Assembly: GCF_003024805.1 (NCBI RefSeq)
Contig: NZ_PUEC01000004.1
Location: 1 to 64,000 of the forward strand
Reading direction: 5' to 3'
Source: Duncaniella muris
Lineage (GTDB): Bacteria; Bacteroidota; Bacteroidia; Bacteroidales; Muribaculaceae
Length of the DNA: 64,000 nucleotides
The notes under the pieces were generated by a model. It was not told the origin of the DNA. It saw only the letters and a list, made by a program, of their open reading frames with translations, and ran no database searches. This document shows positions 7,595 through 16,399 of the stretch, piece by piece (within the stretch, counting starts at the first letter, position 1; each line of letters opens with the position of its first letter). Position numbers and translations under genes: made by a program.

Positions 7595-7867
7595 ATGGAT
7601 AAAGACCAAAAATACAAGACCCTGGTTTCATCCGGGCGTTATGTCGAGGCAATGGCTGTGCTTGACAGTCTGCTCGAAATGAATCCCGCGGATGACCGTG
7701 TGCTTTTCGAACGGGGCAAACTCAGGTGGCGCATGGGTGACAGATCCGGAGCGATGGGAGATTATGCCAAGGCTGTGGAATTGAATCCTGACAGCCCTGC
7801 GGTTATGGCGCTGGAACAGGCGCGTGACATTGCAGACTTCTTTAATCCGGATCTGTATAATCCGTAA
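7595..7867 (+). CDS. small TPR-repeat protein
   Basis: A 90-aa soluble protein made almost entirely of two tetratricopeptide repeats; the pattern GRYVEAMAVLDSLLEMNPAD is followed by GDRSGAMGDYAKAVELNPDS. TPRs are protein-binding scaffolds; no enzymatic domain is attached and no signal peptide is present, so it probably acts in the cytosol as an adaptor with an unknown partner. ATG 7595 is preferred to the TTG immediately before it. It is convergent with the ABC-F gene. Confidence 0.75.
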   Translation: MDKDQKYKTLVSSGRYVEAMAVLDSLLEMNPADDRVLFERGKLRWRMGDRSGAMGDYAKAVELNPDSPAVMALEQARDIADFFNPDLYNP

Positions 7868-7909
7868 AATTCGTCGGTCTGATCGGTAAGAGTGTCCGCA
7901 TAGCCAGAT

Positions 7910-9703
7910 TTACGCTTTTTCCGAAAGTTCAAGCCATCGCATCTCCTTTTCGTCAAGCAGATCCTTGAGCTCGGAATAACGCCGAGCCTTTTCCTCAATG
8001 TCGCTTAACTGTTCCCCGGAATTAAAGACGGTTTCGAGCTCATGGCGCTCGGCAGTAAGCCGGTCAATCTCAGCGGTCAGTTCCTCAAACTCTTTACGCT
8101 CCTTGAACGACATCTTGGCCGGACGTGAATTCTCGCGGCTGCGGCTTTTTGTCTGCGCTTCGCATTTCTGTGCGGCTTTCTGCTCTTCATTGGCCTTCTG
8201 TTCGCGCAGATATTCGCGGTAGTCACTGTAATTTCCGGGGAAGTCCTTGATGACACCGTTGCCTTCCATCACAAACAGGTGGTCTACGATGGAGTCAAGG
8301 AAAAATCTGTCATGAGAGATGACTATGACACAGCCTTTGAATTCCCTGAGATATTCCTCAAGGATGCCTAAAGTCATGATGTCAAGGTCGTTGGTCGGTT
8401 CGTCGAGAATCAGAAAGTTGGGTTGTCTGACCAGCACGGCGGCAAGGTTGAGCCGTCGCATTTCGCCTCCGCTGAGAGTTGAGATATATTTCTGTTGGTC
8501 AGCCGGAGTAAACAGAAACCGGTTCAGGAATTGCATGGGTGAAAGGCGTGTGGCGCCGTTGTCAAGTACGATATCATCGGTCAGATCAGTGATCGCGTCG
8601 ATAACTTTCTTGTTGGGCGGGAGCTGGAGGCCTTCCTGCGAGTAATAACCGAAGCGTACGGTTTCGCCTACATTCCACTCTCCGCTGTCAGGCGCTACGA
8701 GCCCCTGCAGCATCTTGACGAATGTCGACTTGCCTACGCCGTTGCCGCCTACGATTCCGAGCTTCTCATATCGGGCGAAAGTATAGGTAAAGTCGTCCAG
8801 TATGACTTTTTCACCGAATCGCTTGCTGATCCCCTCGGCTTCAAAGATTTTTGAGCCGATGTATGACGATCTGACATCAGTCGGGTCGATCTGTCGCTCG
8901 GTGTAATTGGCGCGGGAACGTTCCTTGAGATCATAAAACGCGTTGATCCTGTAACGGGCCTTGCCCGCGCGGGCCTGAGGCTGGCGTCTCATCCATTCCT
9001 GCTCCTTGCGCAGAGTGTTGCGAACCTTGGCGAGCTCTCCTGTCAGAGCCTCGATGCGTTCGGCGCGGCGTTTGAGGTAAAGGTCGAAGTTTCCTTCATA
9101 GGTGAAGATCTGCTGCATGTCAATCTCGATGATCTTATTGCAGACACGGTCTAGAAAATAACGGTCATGAGTGACCATCAGCAGGGTGATGCGTTGTCTG
9201 GTCAGATAGTTTTCGAGCCATTCCACGGTTTCAAGGTCGAGGTGGTTGGTCGGCTCGTCGAGAATCAGCAGATCCGGAGAGGCAAGGAAGACCTGAGCCA
9301 GTGCAGCACGTTTGATCTGGCCGCCTGACATGTGCTCCGGCATTATTCCGCAGTCGCTGATGCCAAGCTGTGACAGCATCTGGCGCACACGGTCTTCGCG
9401 GTTCCAGTCTTCGTGATGCTCTTCAGGCATTGCCGCGAGCAGATTGTCAAGAATGCTTTTTCCGGGGGCGAAATCCGGAATCTGGGCAAGAAATCCCACT
9501 CTCAAGCCGTTGCGAAACGTTACAGATCCGCTGTCAGGGGCTTCCTCTCCTGAAAGAATGCGCAGCAGAGTGGATTTTCCGGTGCCGTTTTTGGCTATGA
9601 GGCCAATCTTGTCGCCTTCGTTAATGCCGAAAGTAACAGAATCGAAAAGCATACGGTCGCCGTAGCTTTTTGTCAGATCTTCAACTTGCAGATATGGTTT
9701 CAT
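7910..9703 (-). CDS. ABC-F family ATPase (Uup-like)
   Basis: A 597-aa protein with two ABC ATPase domains and no membrane domain, the ABC-F layout. Walker A motifs are at about residue 40 (AKNGTGKST) and 320 (GGNGVGKST); both signature motifs (MSGGQ, LSGGE) and Walker B (LLILDEPTN, FLILDEPTN) are intact. A charged linker of about 80 residues and a C-terminal coiled coil (residues 520-597) resemble Uup more than EttA. ABC-F proteins act on the ribosome in translation or antibiotic protection; Uup-type members are also linked to replication and ribosome assembly. The start overlaps the stop of the COG0523 gene by ATGA, so the two are translationally coupled. Confidence 0.9.
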   Translation of the reverse strand: MKPYLQVEDLTKSYGDRMLFDSVTFGINEGDKIGLIAKNGTGKSTLLRILSGEEAPDSGSVTFRNGLRVGFLAQIPDFAPGKSILDNLLAAMPEEHHEDWNREDRVRQMLSQLGISDCGIMPEHMSGGQIKRAALAQVFLASPDLLILDEPTNHLDLETVEWLENYLTRQRITLLMVTHDRYFLDRVCNKIIEIDMQQIFTYEGNFDLYLKRRAERIEALTGELAKVRNTLRKEQEWMRRQPQARAGKARYRINAFYDLKERSRANYTERQIDPTDVRSSYIGSKIFEAEGISKRFGEKVILDDFTYTFARYEKLGIVGGNGVGKSTFVKMLQGLVAPDSGEWNVGETVRFGYYSQEGLQLPPNKKVIDAITDLTDDIVLDNGATRLSPMQFLNRFLFTPADQQKYISTLSGGEMRRLNLAAVLVRQPNFLILDEPTNDLDIMTLGILEEYLREFKGCVIVISHDRFFLDSIVDHLFVMEGNGVIKDFPGNYSDYREYLREQKANEEQKAAQKCEAQTKSRSRENSRPAKMSFKERKEFEELTAEIDRLTAERHELETVFNSGEQLSDIEEKARRYSELKDLLDEKEMRWLELSEKA

Positions 9704-10989
9704 AGGTCGAGGCAGTCATCAAGGGCTTTGGTGATTGCGGCACGGTCGAGATGCTGTCCGATAAACACTATCTTGATCATGCGGTCGCCGTAGTCGGCAT
9801 CCCAGTCGCGCATGATCGACGGATCCTGTGCCACCAGCTCTTTCAGTTCGTCCTCCGGAGCTGTGGCAAACCACATCCCGGCCTCTTTCAGCTGTTTCTG
9901 GCGTCCTGCGCTCTCGAACAGATATGACATATCAGGATTATTGCCGAAATAGCAGATGCCTTTTGAACGTATGATATTTTTCGGCCACTTGCTTGCGGCG
10001 AAATAATCGAATTTGTTCAGGTCGAAACCCGGACGTCGGAAATAGACGAAAGTCTCAATGCCGTATTCCTCAGCCTCTCCTTCGCCGTGGTGATGGTGGT
10101 GGTGACAGCCGCAGGAGCATTCAGGGCCGTGATCATGGTGGTCATGATCATGATGTTCATGGTGCTTGTGCTCATCTTCGCCGTGCTCGTGTTGGTGATG
10201 GCATTCGTCATGATGATGGTGACCGTGCTCACGTTCATGTTCTTCTTTTGCAATCTCTTCAGCCGGCTTTTCAATCTGGCTTACCCAAGCGGCCGATGTC
10301 GCCACTTTGTTGAAATCAAACATGTGGGTGTCGAGTATCGACGAAAGATCTATGTCGGCATAGTCACATTCGATTATGCGCACTCCTGGATTGAGAGCGA
10401 GCACTATTGTCCGCACTCGTTTGAGTTCGTCAGGAATGATTTCGGAAACTTTGTTGAGGATGACTATGTTGCAGAATTCAATCTGCTGGATGACAAGGTT
10501 TTCAATATCCTCATCATCATGATGGTGTGCGGTAAGATCTTCTCCGCATCCGAATTCGTCACGCATACGGAGAGCATCGACAACTGTCACTATGCAGTCG
10601 AGCTTCGGAGTGCCGTTGCGTGTAAGCGCGCCGTCTGCCATGTAGGGAATCGAACAGATGGTCTGGGCGATAGGGGCCGGCTCGCAGATCCCGCTTGCCT
10701 CAATGACTATGTAGTCAAACTTCTTCATCGCCATTATCTCCTCTATCTGCTTGACGAGATCCATTTTCAGGGTGCAGCAGATGCAGCCGTTCTGCAGGGG
10801 CACGAGCGAATCGTCTTTTGTGTCGACGATGCCTCCGCGCTGAATCAGATCGGCGTCAATATTGACTTCACCGATATCATTGACTATGACCGCGAAACGT
10901 ATGCCGCGGCGGTTGGAGAGTATATGGTTTACGAGAGTGGTCTTGCCACTTCCGAGATAGCCTGTTAGAAGAAGTACGGGAGTTTCCAT
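9700..10989 (-). CDS. COG0523 (CobW-like) GTPase metallochaperone with a His-rich loop
   Basis: A 429-aa P-loop GTPase of the G3E/COG0523 family. Walker A is GYLGSGKTT at residues 10-18, the family metal motif CxCC is GCICC (Cys69, 71, 72), and a CobW C-terminal domain spans about 310-429. Between the domains, roughly residues 246-303 are dense in His, Asp and Glu with a CSCGC cluster, an obvious metal-binding tether. Such proteins hand over metal, often zinc, under limitation. It sits in a leftward operon after folB and overlaps the ABC-F gene by 4 nt. Zinc is the best guess; cobalt or nickel cannot be excluded. No Zur-like operator was recognised upstream. Confidence 0.9.
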   Translation of the reverse strand: METPVLLLTGYLGSGKTTLVNHILSNRRGIRFAVIVNDIGEVNIDADLIQRGGIVDTKDDSLVPLQNGCICCTLKMDLVKQIEEIMAMKKFDYIVIEASGICEPAPIAQTICSIPYMADGALTRNGTPKLDCIVTVVDALRMRDEFGCGEDLTAHHHDDEDIENLVIQQIEFCNIVILNKVSEIIPDELKRVRTIVLALNPGVRIIECDYADIDLSSILDTHMFDFNKVATSAAWVSQIEKPAEEIAKEEHEREHGHHHHDECHHQHEHGEDEHKHHEHHDHDHHDHGPECSCGCHHHHHHGEGEAEEYGIETFVYFRRPGFDLNKFDYFAASKWPKNIIRSKGICYFGNNPDMSYLFESAGRQKQLKEAGMWFATAPEDELKELVAQDPSIMRDWDADYGDRMIKIVFIGQHLDRAAITKALDDCLDL

Positions 10990-11044
10990 ATAATTATAAT
11001 ATATATATGTGTGTGGGGGGGAATTCTGTTTTACATTGCCGGGA

Positions 11045-11398
11045 TTACCAGCTGATACTTACTGCTACGCCTTTCATACGGGCATTGATGGGCGGATTCA
11101 GCTTGGTCAGCGATATGTAGCCGCCGCTGATCTGGGGCCAGCGGGCAGTCAAAGCTTGTCGGATACGCCCTATGACGTGTTCAAGCAGATTGGATGGATC
11201 AGACATCACATCCTTTATAATGCCTACGGCTTCGGCATAGTTCAGCGTATGCTCTACATTGTCGCTTTCCATCGCCTCTCCGATAGGATAGCGGAGATGG
11301 ACCGTCAGTTCAAACGTGTTGCCGTTCAAGCGCTCGAAATCAAACACCCCATGTCGAGCAAACAGTTGCAGCCCGTTTATTTCTATGGTTCCTTCCAT
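11045..11398 (-). CDS. folB: dihydroneopterin aldolase
   Basis: A 117-aa enzyme that splits 7,8-dihydroneopterin to 6-hydroxymethyl-dihydropterin and glycolaldehyde in folate synthesis. The family signature IEINGLQLFARHGVFDFER is at the N-terminus, and the conserved active-site segment KLNPPI with its lysine is near residue 100. The frame is open to 11485, but ATG 11398 gives the family-typical length and start and leaves a 32-nt gap after the glycosyltransferase stop. No other folate gene is adjacent; it lies in the glycosyltransferase-folB-COG0523-ABC-F transcript. Confidence 0.92.
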   Translation of the reverse strand: MEGTIEINGLQLFARHGVFDFERLNGNTFELTVHLRYPIGEAMESDNVEHTLNYAEAVGIIKDVMSDPSNLLEHVIGRIRQALTARWPQISGGYISLTKLNPPINARMKGVAVSISW

Positions 11399-11430
11399 CA
11401 GTGTCTTGGCGTTTTTTTGTGATTGATGTT

Positions 11431-12624
11431 TTAGCTCCAGCTCAGGTTTGAGCCTCGTTTGATGAATCCTTTGATCCTGTACCACAGATTATATATGGGC
11501 TCGAAAGTCATGAACCAGGGTACTGTGATCAGCAGAGATCGTGAATGGAGAGCACGAGAAGTCGAACGCCATGCAAAAGCAAGTATGAGCGTCAGACTTA
11601 GATAGAGCACTGAGGCTGCGATCAGTGGAACCAGTGACGGAAGGCCGACAAGAGCGAGCCCTATGCAGCATCCGGTGAAAATCCACCAGGCCAGAGAGCA
11701 GCTGCCGAAGAACACCCGTGACCAGGTACGCAACTTTCCGGCTGTGTACCCGTAACGCAACTTTGAAACTTTATGGGCCGGCTGAGGCTGCATTTCGGGC
11801 ACTTCAACTATGGCGCCTTGTGAGATTTCTACTACTGTGTTCGCGCCGTTGGCCACTTCATTGACAAACATGTCATCATCGCCATACTTCAGATGCAAAG
11901 TCCGTGAGAATCCTTTGTTGCGGAAAAATACCGAGCGGCGATAGGCCAGGTTGTGACATGTGGCGCGATATGGACGGCCTGCAAGACCCCATGAGAGATA
12001 TTCTACAGCGGTGCGCACGGTGTCGAAAGCGTGGAGGCGCTTCCAAGGTTCTTTCACCGCTTCTTCGCTGTCAGGATCAATGGCGGCTACAGGTGCCGCA
12101 TAGCCGATAACCACCTCCTTGCCTTGACCGAAATGACGAGCCATGAGCCGGAGCCATTTGTCGGAAAGTATGCGGGTGTTTCCGGTGGTCAGCACAACCA
12201 CCTCATGGCGTGCAGCCTTGATGCCGAGCGTCAAGGCCAGTTTGCGGCGTGAGAGCGAGCGCGATTCCAGCGGAGTGAAAGTCATGTAGAGATTGGAATA
12301 CCGTTCTTCGAGGCGGGCTATCACCTCTTTGGTCGATGGTAGCGCTCCATCGTTGACAACTATTACCTCAAACGGGGCAGGGTAGTCCTGGTCGAGAATG
12401 GCGGGGAGCAGTGTCTCCAGATTGCGGGCATCGTCTTCTGCGCAGACTATCACCGACACTCCCGGAAGCTGTGTGTCATCAGTCTCTTGGGCTGTGTTGT
12501 CAGCTGAAGCTGCACGGCCTACACTGCTGATATAGTGGCGGAAACCGAGCAGAAGATAAAAAAAGCATACGCAGACCCCGCAGAGCAGAGCTATTATAAT
12601 AGGTGTGAATTGGATTTCAAACAT
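11431..12624 (-). CDS. membrane-associated family 2 glycosyltransferase
   Basis: A 397-aa protein with one N-terminal membrane helix (residues 8-28), a GT-A domain (about 50-270; VSVIVCAEDDARNLETLL and FEVIVVNDG) and two to three C-terminal helices (about 300-360). It probably transfers a sugar from a nucleotide donor to an envelope lipid or glycan at the inner membrane. Oddly, the place where the metal-binding DxD is expected (after HEVVVLTT) reads GNTRIL, while a later GDDD lies in KYGDDDMFVNE. The missing DxD may alter donor use or activity. First gene of a leftward four-gene run; a TAAATTTG -7 box precedes it. Confidence 0.85.
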   Translation of the reverse strand: MFEIQFTPIIIALLCGVCVCFFYLLLGFRHYISSVGRAASADNTAQETDDTQLPGVSVIVCAEDDARNLETLLPAILDQDYPAPFEVIVVNDGALPSTKEVIARLEERYSNLYMTFTPLESRSLSRRKLALTLGIKAARHEVVVLTTGNTRILSDKWLRLMARHFGQGKEVVIGYAAPVAAIDPDSEEAVKEPWKRLHAFDTVRTAVEYLSWGLAGRPYRATCHNLAYRRSVFFRNKGFSRTLHLKYGDDDMFVNEVANGANTVVEISQGAIVEVPEMQPQPAHKVSKLRYGYTAGKLRTWSRVFFGSCSLAWWIFTGCCIGLALVGLPSLVPLIAASVLYLSLTLILAFAWRSTSRALHSRSLLITVPWFMTFEPIYNLWYRIKGFIKRGSNLSWS

Positions 12625-12650
12625 AATGACCTGATCATTTTTTCAACCTG

Positions 12651-12658
12651 CAAATTTA
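12651..12658 (-). promoter_or_regulatory. promoter -7 box (TAAATTTG) of the glycosyltransferase operon
   Basis: The complement of CAAATTTA at 12651-12658 matches TAnnTTTG, 27 nt before the start codon. No well-spaced -33 TTTG is seen. It is divergent from the ftsY promoter. Confidence 0.4.
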
Positions 12659-12736
12659 CAAAAAATGCCCGAAACAACGCCCTTGACATGAAAAATTTCC
12701 TCATTTCATTAATTGATACCTGCTTCAGATCATTAT

Positions 12737-12768
12737 TTTGCAAAATCAAGAATAATTAAGTAATTTTG
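12737..12768 (+). promoter_or_regulatory. promoter of ftsY
   Basis: TTTG (12737-12740), an exact 20-nt spacer, then TAATTTTG (12761-12768), a full match to the Bacteroidota sigma-ABfr consensus. The start codon follows 23 nt later. Confidence 0.8.
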
Positions 12769-12791
12769 CAGTTCAAATTCGACTTGAATAT

Positions 12792-13754
12792 ATGGGATTT
12801 TTTAATTTTTTCTCCCGCGAAAAAAAAGAGACTCTTGACAAGGGCCTTGAAAAGACACAGCGCGGACTTCTTGACCGTCTCTCACACGCCATCGCCGGTA
12901 AATCTACGATAGATGACGATGTGCTCGACAACCTCGAAGAGGTCTTTGTGACCTCTGATGTCGGTGTCGACACAACACTGCGAATCATCGACCGCATTCA
13001 GAAGCGTGTGGCCAGAGATAAGTATGTCGGGTCGGCCGAGCTCAACCGTCTGCTGTGCGAGGAAATCGCCGACATGCTTGCGGAAAACAGTAACGAGTCT
13101 TCGCAGGACGACTTTACTGTTCCGGCATCTCACAAGCCCCATGTGATAATGGTGGTGGGTGTCAACGGTGTCGGCAAGACTACTACCATCGGCAAAATGG
13201 CCGCCCAGTTCAAAAAAGCCGGCAACAAGGTGATGCTCGGTGCCGCCGATACATTCCGTGCCGCCGCCATCGAACAGCTTGAAGAGTGGGGACGCCGGGC
13301 AGATGTGCCCGTCATCAAGCAAAAACTCGGAGCCGATCCGGCCTCAGTGGCGTTTGACACGCTTCAGAGCGCCATTGCCAATAATGCCGATGTGGTCATA
13401 ATAGACACAGCCGGACGTCTGCACAATAAAAAAGGCCTCATGGACGAACTTACCAAGGTCAAAAATGTAATGCAGAAACTGGTTCCCGAAGCTCCCCACG
13501 AAATTTTGCTCGTGCTTGACGGCTCCACCGGACAGAACGCATTCGAACAGGCCCGCCAGTTTGTTGCGGCCACTCAGGTCAATGAGCTCGCGATCACTAA
13601 ACTTGACGGTACAGCCAAAGGCGGAGTGGTCATCGGAATCAGCGATCAGTTCAAGATCCCGGTCAAATACATCGGCCTCGGCGAAGGCATTGAAGACCTC
13701 CAGGTTTTCCACAAACGCGAATTTGTCGAATCACTATTCGGGGAGAAAAAATAA
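12792..13754 (+). CDS. ftsY: signal recognition particle receptor FtsY
   Basis: A 320-aa SRP-type GTPase that docks ribosome-SRP complexes at the membrane for co-translational insertion. It has a helical N domain (residues 1-110) and a G domain with P-loop GVNGVGKTTT, then DTFRAAA, DTAGR and TKLDGTAKGG, all in canonical order. The long acidic A domain of E. coli FtsY is reduced to a short basic/amphipathic leader (MGFFNFFSREKKET), as in many Bacteroidota, and this leader probably contacts lipid. Driven by a consensus promoter and closed by its own terminator before rimO. Confidence 0.97.
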   Translation: MGFFNFFSREKKETLDKGLEKTQRGLLDRLSHAIAGKSTIDDDVLDNLEEVFVTSDVGVDTTLRIIDRIQKRVARDKYVGSAELNRLLCEEIADMLAENSNESSQDDFTVPASHKPHVIMVVGVNGVGKTTTIGKMAAQFKKAGNKVMLGAADTFRAAAIEQLEEWGRRADVPVIKQKLGADPASVAFDTLQSAIANNADVVIIDTAGRLHNKKGLMDELTKVKNVMQKLVPEAPHEILLVLDGSTGQNAFEQARQFVAATQVNELAITKLDGTAKGGVVIGISDQFKIPVKYIGLGEGIEDLQVFHKREFVESLFGEKK

Positions 13755-13768
13755 TCTCCCCTTTTATT
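13740..13768 (+). terminator. rho-independent terminator of ftsY
   Basis: GGGGAGA (13740-13746) pairs with TCTCCCC (13755-13761), followed by TTTTATTT. The left arm lies inside the last codons of ftsY. Confidence 0.7.
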
Positions 13769-13828
13769 TGGCTCAATTTCTGACCGGAATCTCTCAAGCG
13801 GCCGGTCTCATATCAAAGATTGTTTGAA

Positions 13829-15157
13829 ATGACAAATAAAATAGCAGTCATCACCCTGGGCTGTTCGAAAAACCTTGTGGATTCGGAGCGTCTGATGGTG
13901 ATGCTCTCCGATGTGGGCTACGAGGTTGTCGACGCCGCCACCGAAGCCTTCCTTGAAGCCGACGGATGGAAAGGCGTCGTGATAAACACCTGCGGATTCA
14001 TCGGCGATGCCAAGGAAGAATCCATTAACGAGATCCTCGCCTGGTGCCAGGCCAAAACCGATGGCCGCATCGACGCGCTTTTTGTCATGGGATGTCTCTC
14101 CCAGCGCTATGCTTCGCAGCTTCCGGCAGAAATACCGGAGGTAGACCGCTGGTATGGCAAAACGGACTGGCCTGCGCTTGCCGTAGACCTCGCACGCCGC
14201 TCCCCGGCCACTGCTCCGTATGACCGTGTCATAACCACGCCCCGCCACCACGCCTACATAAAGATAGCTGAAGGTTGCAATCGTTTCTGCGCATTCTGCG
14301 CCATACCGTTGATAACAGGCCGCTACAAGTCGCGCCCGATTGATGAGATCATCGCGGAAGTCCGCATGCTTGTCAGTCGCGGAGTCAGAGAGTTCAACGT
14401 CATAGCCCAGGATCTTACCAACTATGGCAAAGACCTTTACGGCAAGGTAGAGATAGCGCGTCTTGTCGATGAAATGGCGGCAGTGGAAGGTGTGGAGTGG
14501 ATACGTCTGCATTATGCCTATCCGAAAGACTTTCCGCTTGAATTGCTTGACGTGATGGCCCGTCGCGACAATATCTGCAAATATCTCGACATTGCGCTCC
14601 AGCATTGCGCCGATACTGTCTTGACCAACATGCGCCGCCACATCACCGGAGCTGAAACCCGCAGCCTTCTCGCCGAAATCCGCAGGAGAGTCCCTGGAAT
14701 TCACATCCGCACCACTCTGATGGTAGGCTTTCCGGGTGAAGGCGATGATGAATTCGCCGAACTTCTCGATTTTGTGCGTGAACAGCGCTTTGAGCGCATG
14801 GGCGCTTTTGCCTATTGCGAGGAAGAAGACACCTTCGGCGCGCGTAATTTTGAAGATTCTATACCCCAGGAGGTCAAAGACGAGCGCCTGTCTCAACTGA
14901 TGGAACTTCAGGAAAAGATTTCGCTGGAGATCCAGGAAGAGAAAGTTGGATCGGTGATGCGCGTCGTTATTGACCGTGAAGAACCTGAATTCTATGTGGG
15001 CCGCACGGAGTTTGACTCTCCTGAAGTCGATCCGGAAGTGCTTGTCTCCAAAACTTTCAGACTGGAGAAGGGCAGAACATATAATGTAAAAATAACTTCG
15101 GCTCTTCCTTTTGAACTCATGGCGGAGCCTCTTGCCGAAACATTGGACCCTGCATGA
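13829..15157 (+). CDS. rimO: ribosomal protein S12 methylthiotransferase RimO
   Basis: Radical-SAM enzyme that adds a methylthio group to an aspartate of ribosomal protein S12; 442 aa. The N-terminal UPF0004 domain has its three cluster cysteines (Cys12 in TLGCSKN, one in NTCGF, one in MGCLSQ). The radical-SAM motif is CxxxCxxC at Cys150, 154 and 157 (GCNRFCAFC), followed by a C-terminal TRAM domain. LGCSKNLVDSE is the RimO- rather than MiaB-type start. ATG 13829 is preferred to the upstream TTG at 13820. The stop overlaps the isochorismate synthase start by ATGA. Confidence 0.96.
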   Translation: MTNKIAVITLGCSKNLVDSERLMVMLSDVGYEVVDAATEAFLEADGWKGVVINTCGFIGDAKEESINEILAWCQAKTDGRIDALFVMGCLSQRYASQLPAEIPEVDRWYGKTDWPALAVDLARRSPATAPYDRVITTPRHHAYIKIAEGCNRFCAFCAIPLITGRYKSRPIDEIIAEVRMLVSRGVREFNVIAQDLTNYGKDLYGKVEIARLVDEMAAVEGVEWIRLHYAYPKDFPLELLDVMARRDNICKYLDIALQHCADTVLTNMRRHITGAETRSLLAEIRRRVPGIHIRTTLMVGFPGEGDDEFAELLDFVREQRFERMGAFAYCEEEDTFGARNFEDSIPQEVKDERLSQLMELQEKISLEIQEEKVGSVMRVVIDREEPEFYVGRTEFDSPEVDPEVLVSKTFRLEKGRTYNVKITSALPFELMAEPLAETLDPA

Positions 15158-16362
15158 AATTCAGCGCCCAGATTTCCCAGGCCATTGACCATTGTCTGAC
15201 CGATGAGATCCCATTTGTGGCTTTTGCCATGCCGGGAGAAGCTGAGGTCTGCTTCCGTGCATCCCTGCCTGACGGTCAGTTCCGCTCGCCGGCTTTCCGC
15301 GACAAGGAGAGCGACAGCTTCTTTATAAATTTCTTTGATAACGATGAACCTTATACAGCAGGTGTAAGTTTCGACATGACGGAAGAGGAAGTCAATAATT
15401 TCCATGACCCTACCTATCATGCCCGGATCTTCGGTGACTCTATCCGTCCGCGGGTATCGTCCACATTCCGAGCAAGCTACCATGAGGCTTTTTCTGCCGT
15501 GAAACCCCGTTTGAAGAAAGATGGCGGCAAGGTCGTGCTCTCACGTCTGCGGTCGCTGTTTACTAAAAAGACGCCTCGTCTGATTGCAGAAGAGTATTTT
15601 GCCCTGACTGATTCAACATTCCGGTATCTCTGCTTTACTCCTGAAACCGGCGTATGGCTTGGCTCAACTCCTGAGGTCCTGCTTGAAAGCGACAGAGCCA
15701 CAGGTCTTATCCGCACAATGTCACTCGCCGGGACACGTCCAGTCGATGAATCAGGTGACTGGGATGAAAAAAACATCCGTGAGCAGGCCATCGTGACTGA
15801 CTACATCTGCCATACACTCCGCAATGCGGGTCTTGAAGTAGAAATCAGACCTCTGACCGAACGCCGTTTTCTGAATATAAAGCATCTTTGTACGCCTATT
15901 GATGCCCGCGGAGATGTCAGCATACCGGAGCTGATGTCGGCGCTCAGTCCCACGCCTGCAGTTGCAGGCTATCCGCGCGAACGGGCAATAGGGGAGATCG
16001 GACGGGTCGAGACGCATCGCCGTCATTGCTATGGCGGTTACGTCGGAGTCCGTATCGGCGGCGATTACCATGCCTTCGTCAATCTGCGCTGCGCTTTCAT
16101 GGCTCCTGTCACACTGAGTGGCACCAAAGGCTGGCTCGGAAATCTATATGCAGGAGGCGGCATCATAGCCGCTTCGCAGGAAGACGCTGAATGGCTTGAA
16201 ACCGAATCAAAAACCAGAGTCCTTGCATCGGTCTTCCTTGGTGAAAACGGGCATGAAGGCGAGGAAGGCTCTCGGCTCACCAGGAGCTCGGTCTCATTTC
16301 TCTCGGATCTGCCCCCTTCCGGCCATGATGACGGCCAGCCGGTAAATTCAGCCGGAATCTAA
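15154..16362 (+). CDS. menF: isochorismate synthase / chorismate-binding enzyme
   Basis: A 402-aa chorismate-binding-fold enzyme. The C-terminal 260 residues carry the family motifs: AGTRPV, an ALSPTPAVAGYPRERAIGEI segment, then GGYVGV and a GNLYAGGGI motif with the metal-binding glutamates downstream. Length and the lack of a glutamine-amidotransferase partner favour isochorismate synthase (menaquinone entry step) over anthranilate or aminodeoxychorismate synthase. The usual HPTPA is SPTPA here. No other men gene is nearby; it is translationally coupled to rimO (4-nt overlap) and followed 37 nt later by the SGNH cassette. A salicylate-type role cannot be excluded. Confidence 0.82.
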   Translation: MKFSAQISQAIDHCLTDEIPFVAFAMPGEAEVCFRASLPDGQFRSPAFRDKESDSFFINFFDNDEPYTAGVSFDMTEEEVNNFHDPTYHARIFGDSIRPRVSSTFRASYHEAFSAVKPRLKKDGGKVVLSRLRSLFTKKTPRLIAEEYFALTDSTFRYLCFTPETGVWLGSTPEVLLESDRATGLIRTMSLAGTRPVDESGDWDEKNIREQAIVTDYICHTLRNAGLEVEIRPLTERRFLNIKHLCTPIDARGDVSIPELMSALSPTPAVAGYPRERAIGEIGRVETHRRHCYGGYVGVRIGGDYHAFVNLRCAFMAPVTLSGTKGWLGNLYAGGGIIAASQEDAEWLETESKTRVLASVFLGENGHEGEEGSRLTRSSVSFLSDLPPSGHDDGQPVNSAGI

Positions 16363-16399
16363 GAAATACCCCCCATCAATCATCTTTCCAGGAAAAGCA

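Noticed and set aside
10087-10968. 293-codon ORF opposite the COG0523 gene
   Set aside because: It is the shadow of the His-rich COG0523 gene; the Met/Val/Phe-heavy composition arises from reading His codons on the opposite strand.
13808-14896. 362-codon minus-strand ORF opposite rimO
   Set aside because: Antisense shadow of rimO; the rimO frame has all cluster cysteines and motifs.
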